From Sphingomonas sp. Y57 (GTDB lineage: Bacteria > Pseudomonadota > Alphaproteobacteria > Sphingomonadales > Sphingomonadaceae), in contig NZ_LDES01000115.1 in the NCBI RefSeq assembly GCF_001015195.1, forward strand, positions 1-44,639: DNA of 44,639 nucleotides. Direction: 5' to 3'. Made by a program: the position numbers and the translations under genes. The notes under the pieces were generated by a model. That model had not been told where the DNA came from. It saw only the letters and a list, made by a program, of their open reading frames with translations, and did no database searches. Of the stretch, positions 8,291 to 16,753 are shown one piece after another. How positions within the stretch are numbered: position 1 is the stretch's first letter; the number at the start of each line of letters is the position of its first letter.

Positions 8291-10657
8291 CTATTTTCCG
8301 AACGCCGCGGCACCGGTGACGGTAAGGCCGCCGCCGGGGGCGCTGACCGAATAGCTGATCCCCAGATGGCTGGCCCCCGGACCCGCCAGGAAGCCGCGGA
8401 TGTCGGCCTGGCAACTCGACGCCGGGCAGACCGGCCCGCCCGGCGCGACGTTCAGGCTGTTGCCGAAGAAGCTCATATCCGGCCCGACCGATATCTGGCT
8501 CTGCGCCGGATCGGTGACGCCGCCGCTGGTATTGACCTGATAGACGAAGCCGCCAATGCCGACGTCGAGATCGAGGCCGACCTTGGGCGTGGCGCCGAAG
8601 GCGACCGCCGCGCTGCCGCTCAGCGTACCGGGGTCGCGCGAACCGTCGCTGATCGTCGGCTTGGTGGCCCCGACCAGTGCGTAGGTCGCGGTGCCGCTGG
8701 TCGGCACGTTCGTCGCTGGCGCGCCATAGACGAGGTGAAGGCCCTGCTTGTCGGTGCGACTGACCGGCGGATTGCCGAAATATTTGCCGGCGGTGGAGCC
8801 GCCCGCCCAACGGGTCCAGCCGATCACGCCCGCAACGCTGCCGCTCTCGAAACCGCTGTTGGTTCCGATCTCCGGCGATTCCCCGTCGGGATTGGTGGTC
8901 CAGACATACTTCAGCAGCTTGCCGTCGTCACCGGTCGTGATCGTCGTCTTGTCGCGAGAATCGATGCCGATCACGTCGCCCGCATAGGCGATCATCTGTC
9001 CCCCCGTTCCGTCTCCCGTGACGGGCGTGGTCGGCCCGGTCGGCGTGGTCGGGACGGTCGGGAGCACCAGCGTCAGGTTGGCGAGCAGCGGGGCGATCGC
9101 ATCGAAGGTGCCAGTGGCCGCCAGCAGGTTCAGCGCGTCGCGGATCAGCTGGATCGTCGGGGCCGGCACGCCCGCGAACAATCCGTTGTCGATCGCCAGG
9201 TTGATATATTGGCGGATCAGATCGACCGTGATTCCGCTGAAGCCGTTCGGATTACCGCCGCCCTTCAGGAAATCGATATAGGCTTGCAGTGCGCTGGCAT
9301 AGCCGGGGAGCACGACCGGCCCTGTGCCCGGATCGGTGCCTGGGCCTGTCCCCGGATTGCTCCCTCCGGGCGGCACGAACACGCCGGTGCCGCCGTTGGC
9401 CAGATATTGCGCATAGGCATCGAACACCGTCCGGTTGGCCTGCGCGATCGCATCGACCAGCCCGCTCGATTGCAGGAAGGCGAAATAGGCGTTGATGACG
9501 TCCTGGGTTGCGCCGGTGAAATTGGCCGGCGCGCCGCCGTCCCGGATGAAGGCGATATAGGCGTTGACGACGTCGAGATAGCTCCTGGTGAAATCGGTCG
9601 CCGCCCCGCCCGAAGACAGGAAGTCGAGATAGGCATCGGCCAGCGCCCGGTTCTGCTCCGACAGGCCCTGCAACGCCCCTGTCGACGAGAGGTAGGAAAG
9701 GTAGCTGTCGACCGCCGCCTGGTTCGCTCCGGTGAAGCTCGCCGGAGAAGCGCCGGTGCGCAGCAGGTCGATATACTGGTTGATCAGCGCGGCGTAGGTC
9801 GCCTTGAACTGATCCCCCGCACCACCATCCGCCAGATAGGCGAGATAGGTCTGGATGATGCCGGGCTCGGCTCCCGCGAACAGCTGGCCGCCATAGGCCG
9901 ACTGAAGCTGGGCGGCGAAGTTTACCAGGGTCGCCACATCGTCGGCCGGGAAGGCCGGCACCGCCGGATTGGTCGCAGATGCCTCGACGTTGCGCGCCGC
10001 CTGCACGACGTCGCCGGACGCGCCTACCGCGGCGAGCGCCTCGCCCAGGTTGACGGGTACGCCGGCGGCGGCCGCCCGCGCGGTGTCGCCGGCGGGCTCG
10101 ACAGCGGCGCTTGCCGCCGTCCGCGACGCGGCCGGGGCGGGATCGGCCCGGTTGGCGAAGACGCGCGTGGTGCCGCTTCCGGCCTGCCCCTGCCAGGCCG
10201 AACCGCGGGTATAGACCCTGGTCTGGCCGTCGGCCTGGATCGCGACGCTGCCGCCCAGCGCATGGCCGGTGAAGCCGTCGCCGTTGACCGTGAAGGAGCC
10301 CGAAGGCGATACGCCGGTCAGTCGCGCGGTAGCGCCGCCCGGAAGTCGCACGCTGGTCGTCGAATCGCCCGATCGGGTTGCGACAGTGACGCTGCCTGCG
10401 ATCACGGTGACGTCGTCGCCATCGATCCGCACTGCCCCGCCGCCGACCAGCGAGACGATGCTGCCATTATCGGTCATGATCTGGGTGGTACCACCGCTGG
10501 TGCGGACCTCCTGCCCCGCCGCCAGCGTCGTGCCTGCGAGCGCAGGATCGTCCGAGAAGAGCAGCTTACCCGCCATCGCGGGGGTTGCGAGGCCGGCGAT
10601 CGACGCCGAGGCGAGGAGCCCGAGCGAGAGCCGGGCGAAGATGGTGGTGCTCGTCAT
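8291..10657 (-). CDS. Secreted FecR-domain protein with 24-residue tandem repeats and TbpB-like C-terminal barrel
   Basis: A 788-residue protein. The signal peptide ends at AMA (residue 29), with no lipobox. Residues about 45-150 form a FecR-type beta domain (GQEVRTSGGTTQIMTDNGS..., repeated short strands). An Ala-rich linker follows. From residue 271 there are helical repeats with an exact 24-residue period: aromatic positions fall at 271, 295, 319, 343, 367, 391 and 415, then at 460 and 484 after a Pro/Gly-rich insert, each of the form Y-x-x-[YFL]-L-x-x-G-G. The last 230 residues are Gly-rich beta hairpins ending GAAAFGK. That resembles the transferrin-binding-protein-type eight-strand barrel found on Slam substrates; this is inference. 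Two cysteines (CPASSC) may form a disulfide. The ATG is two bases after the upstream stop, with GGGGGA as ribosome site. Confidence 0.72.
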   Translation of the reverse strand: MTSTTIFARLSLGLLASASIAGLATPAMAGKLLFSDDPALAGTTLAAGQEVRTSGGTTQIMTDNGSIVSLVGGGAVRIDGDDVTVIAGSVTVATRSGDSTTSVRLPGGATARLTGVSPSGSFTVNGDGFTGHALGGSVAIQADGQTRVYTRGSAWQGQAGSGTTRVFANRADPAPAASRTAASAAVEPAGDTARAAAAGVPVNLGEALAAVGASGDVVQAARNVEASATNPAVPAFPADDVATLVNFAAQLQSAYGGQLFAGAEPGIIQTYLAYLADGGAGDQFKATYAALINQYIDLLRTGASPASFTGANQAAVDSYLSYLSSTGALQGLSEQNRALADAYLDFLSSGGAATDFTRSYLDVVNAYIAFIRDGGAPANFTGATQDVINAYFAFLQSSGLVDAIAQANRTVFDAYAQYLANGGTGVFVPPGGSNPGTGPGTDPGTGPVVLPGYASALQAYIDFLKGGGNPNGFSGITVDLIRQYINLAIDNGLFAGVPAPTIQLIRDALNLLAATGTFDAIAPLLANLTLVLPTVPTTPTGPTTPVTGDGTGGQMIAYAGDVIGIDSRDKTTITTGDDGKLLKYVWTTNPDGESPEIGTNSGFESGSVAGVIGWTRWAGGSTAGKYFGNPPVSRTDKQGLHLVYGAPATNVPTSGTATYALVGATKPTISDGSRDPGTLSGSAAVAFGATPKVGLDLDVGIGGFVYQVNTSGGVTDPAQSQISVGPDMSFFGNSLNVAPGGPVCPASSCQADIRGFLAGPGASHLGISYSVSAPGGGLTVTGAAAFGK
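9109..9870 (-). repeat. 72-bp (24-residue) coding repeat array in the FecR protein
   Basis: About nine to ten protein repeats of 24 residues, interrupted once by a Pro/Gly/Thr-rich insert near 9310-9370. Each unit carries an aromatic, a hydrophobic pair, GG or G, then F-[TS]-[GR] and V/I-x-A before the next aromatic. Identity at the DNA level is low, so the array is old and selected for protein structure rather than recently duplicated. Confidence 0.8.
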
Positions 10658-10659
10658 GT

Positions 10660-11988
10660 TCAATTCCCCCGGAACTCGAAGCGGACGCCGAGGCTGGCGG
10701 TCCAACGCTTGAAGTCGTACAGCGCTATGTTGCTGAAATTACGCGTGTAAGTGACGCGCGGGCGAAGATAGACCGATCCGGTCAGCAGATATTTGAGGCC
10801 GATCGAAGCGTCGATCTGCTCATCCTTGCGCTTCTTCAGGAACAGCGGGTCGGCGTCGTCGTAGCGGCGCATCTCGCCGGAGATCCCTCCGACGACATTC
10901 AGCCCCGGCGAGATCGAATATTCAAAGCCGAGATTGGCGTTGACGAAACCGTTGGAGAACTGGTCGCCGGCATTGCGGCGCGCCTCCTCCTTTCCGCCCG
11001 ACACGCTCGCGACGAAAATGCGATCGGCATAGGAGACCGCCAGCGCATAGCGATCGGCGTCGCGCAGCGGATCCCTGTCATAGTCAAAGCGGTAGAGTTG
11101 CGCGCCGACGCTGAGCGCCGCGCCATCGCCCATCAGATGGGTATACTGGCCGATCGCGCCATAAGCGGTACGATAACCGTCATGGCCGAGCCAGAATTTC
11201 TGGGCCTGCGCCGACAGCGACAGCACGTCACGGCTGGCGAAGCTGTAGGAAGCGCCGACCGTACCGGTCAGACTCGCCTGGTCGAAGGTGCGGTCGCCGA
11301 TATTGTCGCGCCAGGTGCCGAGCAGGCTGCCGAACACGCGCATCTGGCGGCTCGCGGGGGTAGCGACGCTGACGCCGCCCTGCAGGTCATAATATTGCTT
11401 GTCGATCCGCCGCGCGGCGCCGCCCAGCGTGCCCGGGCCAAGCCCCGCGAACAGCGGGATGGTGATCGACGAGAGGTTGGTCGCGCTGTTGATGTTGCTG
11501 TCGTGACCGGCAGAGGCGTCGATGAAGCCCGACACGTCAGTGGTCCCCCCGGCGACCTCCCGGTCGAAACGACGAACGATGCCGTCGAAGCGCTGCCGCA
11601 CCGGATCGGGCAATGTCGGGTCCTGCACGACGGTGTTGAACTGCGCGCGCGCAGTATCGACGTCACCGCCCAGCGCATAGGCACGGGCCAGTTCGGCGCG
11701 GGCCTGGCTGTTGCCAGGTTGGACCGACAGCACGCGCTGGAAGGCGAGGATCGCCTCGCCCGCGCGTCCGCTGTCGGCGGCGGCAAGGCCCAGCGCGTAA
11801 TCATAGTCCGGGTCGCCCGCGCGGGTTCCGACGAGCGGCGCCAGCATGTCATAGGCCTGCGCGGCCTTGCCCTGTTGCTGAAGGATGAGCGCGCCCTTCA
11901 CGGTTTCATCCATGGCCGCGGACGCCGGCGCGCAAGCCAGCGCGACCGCCATCGCCGCGGCGGCGGAAAAGCAGATGCTACGTGTCAC
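10660..11988 (-). CDS. TPR/beta-barrel outer-membrane protein resembling Slam (surface lipoprotein assembly modifier)
   Basis: A 442-residue protein. The signal peptide ends PASA (residue 24). Residues about 30-150 contain TPR-like helices (LQQQGKAAQAYDMLAPL, ALGLAAADSGRAGEAI, ARAELARAYALGGD). From about 155 to the end are amphipathic beta strands with alternating aromatics, ending VRFEFRGN, as expected for an outer-membrane barrel. TPR plus barrel is the architecture of Slam proteins, which move lipoproteins or soluble substrates across the outer membrane. The start is GTG at 11988 with AGGGGAG upstream. It is the first gene of a two-gene operon with the FecR protein (stop and start two bases apart). 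Alternatively it is a generic TPR porin-like protein. Confidence 0.68.
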   Translation of the reverse strand: MTRSICFSAAAAMAVALACAPASAAMDETVKGALILQQQGKAAQAYDMLAPLVGTRAGDPDYDYALGLAAADSGRAGEAILAFQRVLSVQPGNSQARAELARAYALGGDVDTARAQFNTVVQDPTLPDPVRQRFDGIVRRFDREVAGGTTDVSGFIDASAGHDSNINSATNLSSITIPLFAGLGPGTLGGAARRIDKQYYDLQGGVSVATPASRQMRVFGSLLGTWRDNIGDRTFDQASLTGTVGASYSFASRDVLSLSAQAQKFWLGHDGYRTAYGAIGQYTHLMGDGAALSVGAQLYRFDYDRDPLRDADRYALAVSYADRIFVASVSGGKEEARRNAGDQFSNGFVNANLGFEYSISPGLNVVGGISGEMRRYDDADPLFLKKRKDEQIDASIGLKYLLTGSVYLRPRVTYTRNFSNIALYDFKRWTASLGVRFEFRGN

Positions 11989-12043
11989 GATATCTCCCCT
12001 GTTACCCCGGCGCAGGCTCTGCCATGGACGGCCTGATTTGCTC

Positions 12044-12059
12044 CCTGACGTTTCCTGAC
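12044..12059 (+). promoter_or_regulatory. Direct repeat CCTGAC-N4-CCTGAC in a divergent promoter
   Basis: Two CCTGAC copies start exactly 10 bp apart, between the divergent Slam-like and caspase-like genes (115 bp between starts). A 10-bp direct repeat on one helix face is how OmpR-family regulators bind. A related CTGA-N6-CTGA lies upstream of the response-regulator gene at 14475. The assignment is speculative. Confidence 0.35.
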
Positions 12060-12103
12060 ATGCGCTGGCGGCGACCCGCGCGCGCGCCTATGGAGATGGG
12101 GTG

Positions 12104-13402
12104 ATGCTGCGACCGCGCTTCCTCCTCGCCGCGCTCGCGGGGGCCCTGCTCCCGACCGGCCCCGTCGTCGCCGAAACGCGTGCGGTGCTGGTCGGCGTCT
12201 CTGCTTTCTCAGAACCGCGCCTTGCCGCCTTCGCCCTGCCCGGTGCGGCGCGCGACGTCGAACGGATGGCCGGGGCGCTTGCCACGCTGGGAGTCGACCG
12301 TGCCGCACTGACGCTGCTGACCGGGACCGACGCGACCCTTGCCGCGATCCGCGCCGCGCTCGACCGGCTTGCGTCGGACTCAACCGCCGGAGACCGCGCC
12401 GTGATCTTCCTGTCAGGCCACGGCACCCAGGCTCCCGCCAGGTCTGCCGACCTGATCGAGCCTGACGGCAAGGACGAGCTGTTCCTCGCCGCGGATGCCC
12501 GCGCCTGGGATGCGCGCAGCCGAATGGTGCCGGGCGCGCTGGTCGACGACGAGATCGGCCGTCGTGTTGGCGAATTGCGCGCGCGCGGCGTCGATGTGTG
12601 GATGGTGATCGACAGTTGCACCGGCGGCGGACTGCTACGCGGTTCGGGTACGCCCAAGACGATCCCACCCGCCCGGCTCGGTATTCCGGCTGGCACCACC
12701 CTGCGCGGCGCGGTCGATCCCTCGGGCTTCGTCGACGGCGGGCTGGCGGGCGGCGGGCGGCTCGTCGCGTTCGCCGCCGCCGGGCCGGGGGCAATCGCCT
12801 GGGACGACGGCGACGGCGGCGCCTTCACCACCGCACTGGCCCGCGCGATCGCCCCCGATCGCCCTGCCAGCTTCGCCGCGCTCGCCGCCGGCATCAGCGG
12901 CAGCCCGCGCCGGGGCGGGACGATCGGCGCCTTCTGGACCGCGGGCGACCTGTCGGCGCCGCTGCTGTTCGACGGACGATCGCCCGACATGGTCGACTTC
13001 GCCCGTGCGCTGCCGCCGCTCCCCTTCGCCACGACCCTGGCGATCGACCGCGCGGGCGCGTGCAGGGCGGACACCCGCGATCGACCGCGATCGGCCGACG
13101 GCACAGACATCACTCTGCTGCAGCATTGCGACCATGTCCGCGTCGACATGGCCGAGCCGCCACAGCCGCTGCGCATCGAGGCCTGGTATCGTGACGCGGC
13201 GGGCGGTTACACCAGCCTCGCCCCACCGCTCGGCCTGATCGTCGCGCCGGGCCGTTGGGCCAATGTCGGCTTCACCTTCGTCACCCGCGATCCCGGTACC
13301 GGACGCGAACTGCCCAGGGGCGAGGAGACGCTGGTGCTGATCGCGCGCGACAGCGACGGCAAGGCGATCGGCGCACGGCTCCTCAGGTTCCAGGCGGCCT
13401 GA
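12104..13402 (+). CDS. Exported caspase-family (p20-type) protein
   Basis: A 432-residue protein with a signal peptide ending VVA-E (about residue 21). Residues about 22-270 form a caspase/metacaspase p20-like domain: the strand RAVLVGVSAF, the histidine in FLSGHGTQ (H106) and the cysteine in VIDSCTGGG (C172, preceded by the usual Asp). The C-terminal 140 residues are a beta-rich domain (YRDAAGGYTSL...) that I do not recognise; it may be a binding domain. ATG at 12104 is used (GGAG eight bases upstream); GTG at 12101 is adjacent and equally possible. The gene is divergent from the Slam-like operon and sits in the same locus as the CHAT protein, so two caspase-clan-like exported proteins occur within 8 kb. 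Confidence 0.8.
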   Translation: MLRPRFLLAALAGALLPTGPVVAETRAVLVGVSAFSEPRLAAFALPGAARDVERMAGALATLGVDRAALTLLTGTDATLAAIRAALDRLASDSTAGDRAVIFLSGHGTQAPARSADLIEPDGKDELFLAADARAWDARSRMVPGALVDDEIGRRVGELRARGVDVWMVIDSCTGGGLLRGSGTPKTIPPARLGIPAGTTLRGAVDPSGFVDGGLAGGGRLVAFAAAGPGAIAWDDGDGGAFTTALARAIAPDRPASFAALAAGISGSPRRGGTIGAFWTAGDLSAPLLFDGRSPDMVDFARALPPLPFATTLAIDRAGACRADTRDRPRSADGTDITLLQHCDHVRVDMAEPPQPLRIEAWYRDAAGGYTSLAPPLGLIVAPGRWANVGFTFVTRDPGTGRELPRGEETLVLIARDSDGKAIGARLLRFQAA

Positions 13403-13411
13403 CCGCCCCGC

Positions 13412-13726
13412 TCAGTGCGGCAGGATGATCCCCAGTTCGCGCTCGATCTCGCCGCGCGCCAGCAGGCCCGATTGTTCGACGCCCTTGGCGATGATCAGCA
13501 GGATCACCTGCTCGGGGGCGGAGACCAGCGTCGGGAAGTGGCCGTGCAGGCTGTGGTCCAGTGCGCGGGCGAACATCGATATGCGATCGCGCAGCGCCAT
13601 CTCGGGGGGCAGGGCCACCGATCGGCTGAAGGCGCACCAGCGTTGCGCAGTGAACAGGATCGCCGCGTCGATCGTCGCCGATGCATCTTCATCGCGCGAT
13701 CGGGGCTTTCTGCGAAAGGGCCACAT
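13412..13726 (-). CDS. Hypothetical protein (104 residues)
   Basis: A short soluble protein, basic at the start (MWPFRRKPRSRDED) and then mostly helical, with no signal peptide. It has no motif I recognise. It lies 9 bp beyond the convergent caspase-like stop. The start at 13726 is a guess; an upstream ATG at 13777 would add 17 residues. Codon composition at third positions fits a real gene. Confidence 0.55.
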   Translation of the reverse strand: MWPFRRKPRSRDEDASATIDAAILFTAQRWCAFSRSVALPPEMALRDRISMFARALDHSLHGHFPTLVSAPEQVILLIIAKGVEQSGLLARGEIERELGIILPH

Positions 13727-13799
13727 GACCCGTCCAGCATGGCATGCCTCGCAGGGTCGGATGGTGATCCAGTTCACAACCGCGCCGACGACGTCGCGG

Positions 13800-14429
13800 T
13801 CAGTTGCTCAGCACCACCACGCGGGTCGGCACCCGCCCTGCATTGCCGAGCATCACCCTATAATCGGCTGGGCGCGGCGGCGACCAGCGGCACAGCGGAT
13901 AATAGGCATTGCCGCGTTCGTCACAGACGGTACGTCCGCGCCGGTCGGCGACGCTCAGGTGGAGGTCGGCATCGCCATCGCCGATTGCCGAGACGAACGC
14001 CGGTTCTGCGCCGCGCGTCCGTACCGTCCAGCCGACGGTTTCACCGGCCGGCAGCAACTGCCGGAATTGCAGCGGCCCGCTTCCCCAGCTTCCGCCGACG
14101 ATGCCCTTGGGTCGCGCCCGGGTCACCGCGTCCGCCTCGGTAGCGACGACCGCATCGCCGGGCGCCATCAGCCGCGCCTCCTCCGCTAGTGCGGCGGCAA
14201 TCGGCGAACGATCGGGCAACCCATCGCGCGCAACAAGGCGGCCGTCCTGCAACTCCGCCTCGCGCAGCCCGCTCGCGGCCACGATGCGCGCAGCGACCAG
14301 CATCTCGCGGGCGTCGCCGGTGCGCCGTGCGTGGTCCGCCAGCTTCAATCCGAGCGCCGCTTCCTCGATCGCCGACGGCGCGGCGGCACCGATCAGCAAC
14401 AGGGCGGCAAGGATAGGCAGGCGCTTCAT
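13800..14429 (-). CDS. Exported hypothetical protein
   Basis: A 209-residue protein with a signal peptide (hydrophobic to about residue 16, then APSA). The middle is helical. The C-terminal 90 residues look like a small beta sandwich with GDGDADLHLSV and a Cys pair (TVCDERG...YPLCRW), reminiscent of bacterial pre-peptidase C-terminal domains; this resemblance is weak. It is divergent from the response-regulator gene, with 111 bp between starts, and in the same locus as the exported proteases, so it may share their regulation. Confidence 0.6.
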   Translation of the reverse strand: MKRLPILAALLLIGAAAPSAIEEAALGLKLADHARRTGDAREMLVAARIVAASGLREAELQDGRLVARDGLPDRSPIAAALAEEARLMAPGDAVVATEADAVTRARPKGIVGGSWGSGPLQFRQLLPAGETVGWTVRTRGAEPAFVSAIGDGDADLHLSVADRRGRTVCDERGNAYYPLCRWSPPRPADYRVMLGNAGRVPTRVVVLSN

Positions 14430-14474
14430 GATCCCGGTCTATAATGGCCACGCCCGGCAGGCCAGCATGATGGC

Positions 14475-14489
14475 CTGAATTTATCTGAC
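14475..14489 (+). promoter_or_regulatory. CTGA-N6-CTGA direct repeat upstream of the response regulator
   Basis: CTGA at 14475-14478 and 14485-14488, a 10-bp period, 52 bp before the response-regulator ATG. It matches the spacing and core of the repeat at 12044. It may be an autoregulatory site; four-base cores are common by chance. Confidence 0.3.
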
Positions 14490-14540
14490 GGCCCGAAGCG
14501 TCCCGCTTTCCTTTCCCCGGCGGGCTGGCATGATGATGCA

Positions 14541-15332
14541 ATGGGGCAACAAGACGACATCATGATCGAACAGAGCTTTCGCAGCCTGTTCCTGGGCCGC
14601 TCGGCGCTGATCCTGGAGGACGAGACCGAGGTCGCCGAACTACTGGCGACGGCACTCGCCCGCGCCGGCTTCGCGCGGGTCGACGTGGTCGCTACCGGCA
14701 CCGATGCGGTGGACCGGGCCGGCGCCGATCCGTTCGACGTGCTGATCCTCGACCGGCAGACGCCCGAACTCGACGGGCTCGGCGCGCTCGGAAGGATTCG
14801 CTCCGAAGGCGGCCGATCGACCCGCGCGCCGGCTCTGTTCCTGACCGCGCTGGGATCGGAGCGCCATCGCGTCGAAGGGCTGGCTGGCGGGGGCGACGAC
14901 TATGCGGTCAAGCCGCTGTCGGAGATCGAGCTGCTCGCCCGGCTGGCCGCGCTGCTGCGGCGGCGGGAGTGGGACGGCGCATCGCCGGCTGGAACCGAAC
15001 TGGTTTGCGGGCCGCTCCGGATCGACGCGGGGACGATGACGGCGTCGCTGTGCGGCACCCTGCTCGATCTGACGGCCCGGGAATTCTCGATCCTGTCGCT
15101 GCTCGCCCGCAATATCGGTCTTCCGGTAACACGGTCGATGCTGTGGTCGGTCTGCTGGTCGACCTATAATTTCGTGCCCGCCAATTTCGCCAATACGATC
15201 GACGTCCATGTCTCGCGCCTGCGCCGCAAGCTCGAGGCAGCGGGCACGGACCTGCCAGCCAGCCTCAGCCCGCTGATCGTCGCGGTACGAAGCCAGGGCC
15301 TGATGCTGCGGCGGCTGGACGGCCCCGCTTGA
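14541..15332 (+). CDS. OmpR-family response regulator
   Basis: A 263-residue two-domain regulator. The receiver domain (about residues 20-138) has the acidic pocket E26/D27/E28, phosphoacceptor D71 in LILDRQTPELDG and K124 in YAVKP. The winged-helix DNA-binding domain (about 150-258) has LTAREFSILSLLARN and the recognition segment NTIDVHVSRLRRKL. The ATG at 14541 is used; one at 14562 would also leave the receiver intact. Its TGA stop overlaps the TTG start of the sensor kinase, so the pair is one operon. Its signal and targets are unknown; the surrounding exported proteins are candidates. Confidence 0.92.
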   Translation: MGQQDDIMIEQSFRSLFLGRSALILEDETEVAELLATALARAGFARVDVVATGTDAVDRAGADPFDVLILDRQTPELDGLGALGRIRSEGGRSTRAPALFLTALGSERHRVEGLAGGGDDYAVKPLSEIELLARLAALLRRREWDGASPAGTELVCGPLRIDAGTMTASLCGTLLDLTAREFSILSLLARNIGLPVTRSMLWSVCWSTYNFVPANFANTIDVHVSRLRRKLEAAGTDLPASLSPLIVAVRSQGLMLRRLDGPA

Positions 15333-16687
15333 GACCATTGCATCTATCCGCCAAGACCGCGCTGCTGCTGGGCGTCTTCTCGGTCCTGGCGCTTGCGCTC
15401 AGCCTCCTCGGCCTTGCGATGGTCGACCGCGACGCCCGCCGCCTCACCGCCGCCGAGGCCGCCCGGCACGATTTCGAGGCGCTTGACGAGAAGCTTCCTG
15501 GGGTAATGGCCAACCCGGCGGCCCAACCGCTGCTCGCCTCGGCGGTCGGAGAGATCGGGCAATATGCCGGGCGCACCGGTCAGCCCCGCATCGCCCTGTT
15601 CCGCGACGCTGCCGGGCGGGTCCGCGGCACCTGGACCCGCTGGCCCGACAATGTGCGTCCATGGCGTGAGGGCTATGTCGCCGCCAGCGCGCCCGAGGGA
15701 CATGCCGAGCTGACCGGCGTCGAGCGGCGGTTGCCGGGCGGCGCCGCGCTGCTGATAGCGCGCCCGGTCGCGTCCGCCAGTGCGCTGCGCCGGTCGCTGG
15801 GCTTGTGGGGCGGCGGCATCGTGCTGGTGCTCATGGGCCTGTCGATCGCGACAGCGCTGATCGTCGGCGGGCAGACCGCCGCGCGCATCCGCCGCCTCAA
15901 CCGCGTCTGTGATCGGGTCGGCGAGGGTGACGTCAAGGCGCGGATCGCCGATCCCGGTCCACCCGACGAGATCGGCGTTCTCGCCCGTCATATGAACGGC
16001 ATGCTCGGCGAGCTCGAGCGCCGCATCCATGGCCTGCGCGCGGCATCCGACCATATCGCGCACGACCTGCGTACGCCACTCGCGCGGGTGCGCGCGCGGC
16101 TGTCGACGATGGAGGACGCTTCCGATCCGGAAATCGCTCGCCAGGCGGGACGCGCGGCGGCCGAACTCGACCGGCTGATGGCCGCCTTCAATGCGCTGCT
16201 CGAGCTGCGCGAGATCGAATCCGACGTCCGCTCCCCGCCGGCGCTGTTCGACATCGCCGGTGCGGTCGAGGATGCGATTGACCTCTACGAGGCCGTCGCG
16301 GAGGACGAGAAGCAGGTGCGGATCAGCCGCACGATCGCCGCTGCGCCGTTCGTCGGCGATCGCGAACTGGTGATCCGGGCGCTCGCCAACCTGATCGAGA
16401 ATGCGCTGAAGGTATCGCCGTCCGGCGCCACCATCGCCGTTGCAGCGCAGGACGCGCGCCGGGACGGCGAGCCGGCACTCGAGCTCGTCGTTACCGACGA
16501 GGGACCAGGCTTCCCTGAACAGGAGGAGCCGGCCGAGCCCCGCTCGACGCTGGGTGGCCATGGCCTTGGCCTCGTCATCGTCCGCGCCATCGCCGAGCGG
16601 CATCGCGGCGAAGTGCGCGTCGAGAATGGCAAACGCGGTGCGCGGGTCACATTGTTGCTGCGCACGCCACGCCTGCTGGCCGGTTGA
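15329..16687 (+). CDS. Sensor histidine kinase (HAMP, EnvZ-like)
   Basis: A 452-residue inner-membrane kinase. Transmembrane helix 1 is about residues 8-31, a periplasmic sensor region about 32-155 has no recognised fold, and helix 2 is about 157-180. HAMP follows (about 180-235). The H-box holds H245 in DHIAHDLRTPLARVRARL. The ATPase domain has the N-box (NLIENALK), G1 (DEGPGF) and G2 (GGHGLGL). The start is TTG at 15329, overlapping the upstream stop as TTGA, which implies translational coupling with the response regulator. Confidence 0.92.
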   Translation: MRPLHLSAKTALLLGVFSVLALALSLLGLAMVDRDARRLTAAEAARHDFEALDEKLPGVMANPAAQPLLASAVGEIGQYAGRTGQPRIALFRDAAGRVRGTWTRWPDNVRPWREGYVAASAPEGHAELTGVERRLPGGAALLIARPVASASALRRSLGLWGGGIVLVLMGLSIATALIVGGQTAARIRRLNRVCDRVGEGDVKARIADPGPPDEIGVLARHMNGMLGELERRIHGLRAASDHIAHDLRTPLARVRARLSTMEDASDPEIARQAGRAAAELDRLMAAFNALLELREIESDVRSPPALFDIAGAVEDAIDLYEAVAEDEKQVRISRTIAAAPFVGDRELVIRALANLIENALKVSPSGATIAVAAQDARRDGEPALELVVTDEGPGFPEQEEPAEPRSTLGGHGLGLVIVRAIAERHRGEVRVENGKRGARVTLLLRTPRLLAG

Positions 16688-16753
16688 ACCACGGCTTGCG
16701 GCCATCCCCTCCCTTGCCATAGCAGTGGTCCGGTGCACTTTGGGGCGTCGCAT

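Noticed and set aside
8264-10750. 828-residue plus-strand open frame antisense to the FecR gene
   Set aside because: Arg/Gly-rich composition without domains; the opposite strand encodes a signal peptide, FecR domain and regular repeat.
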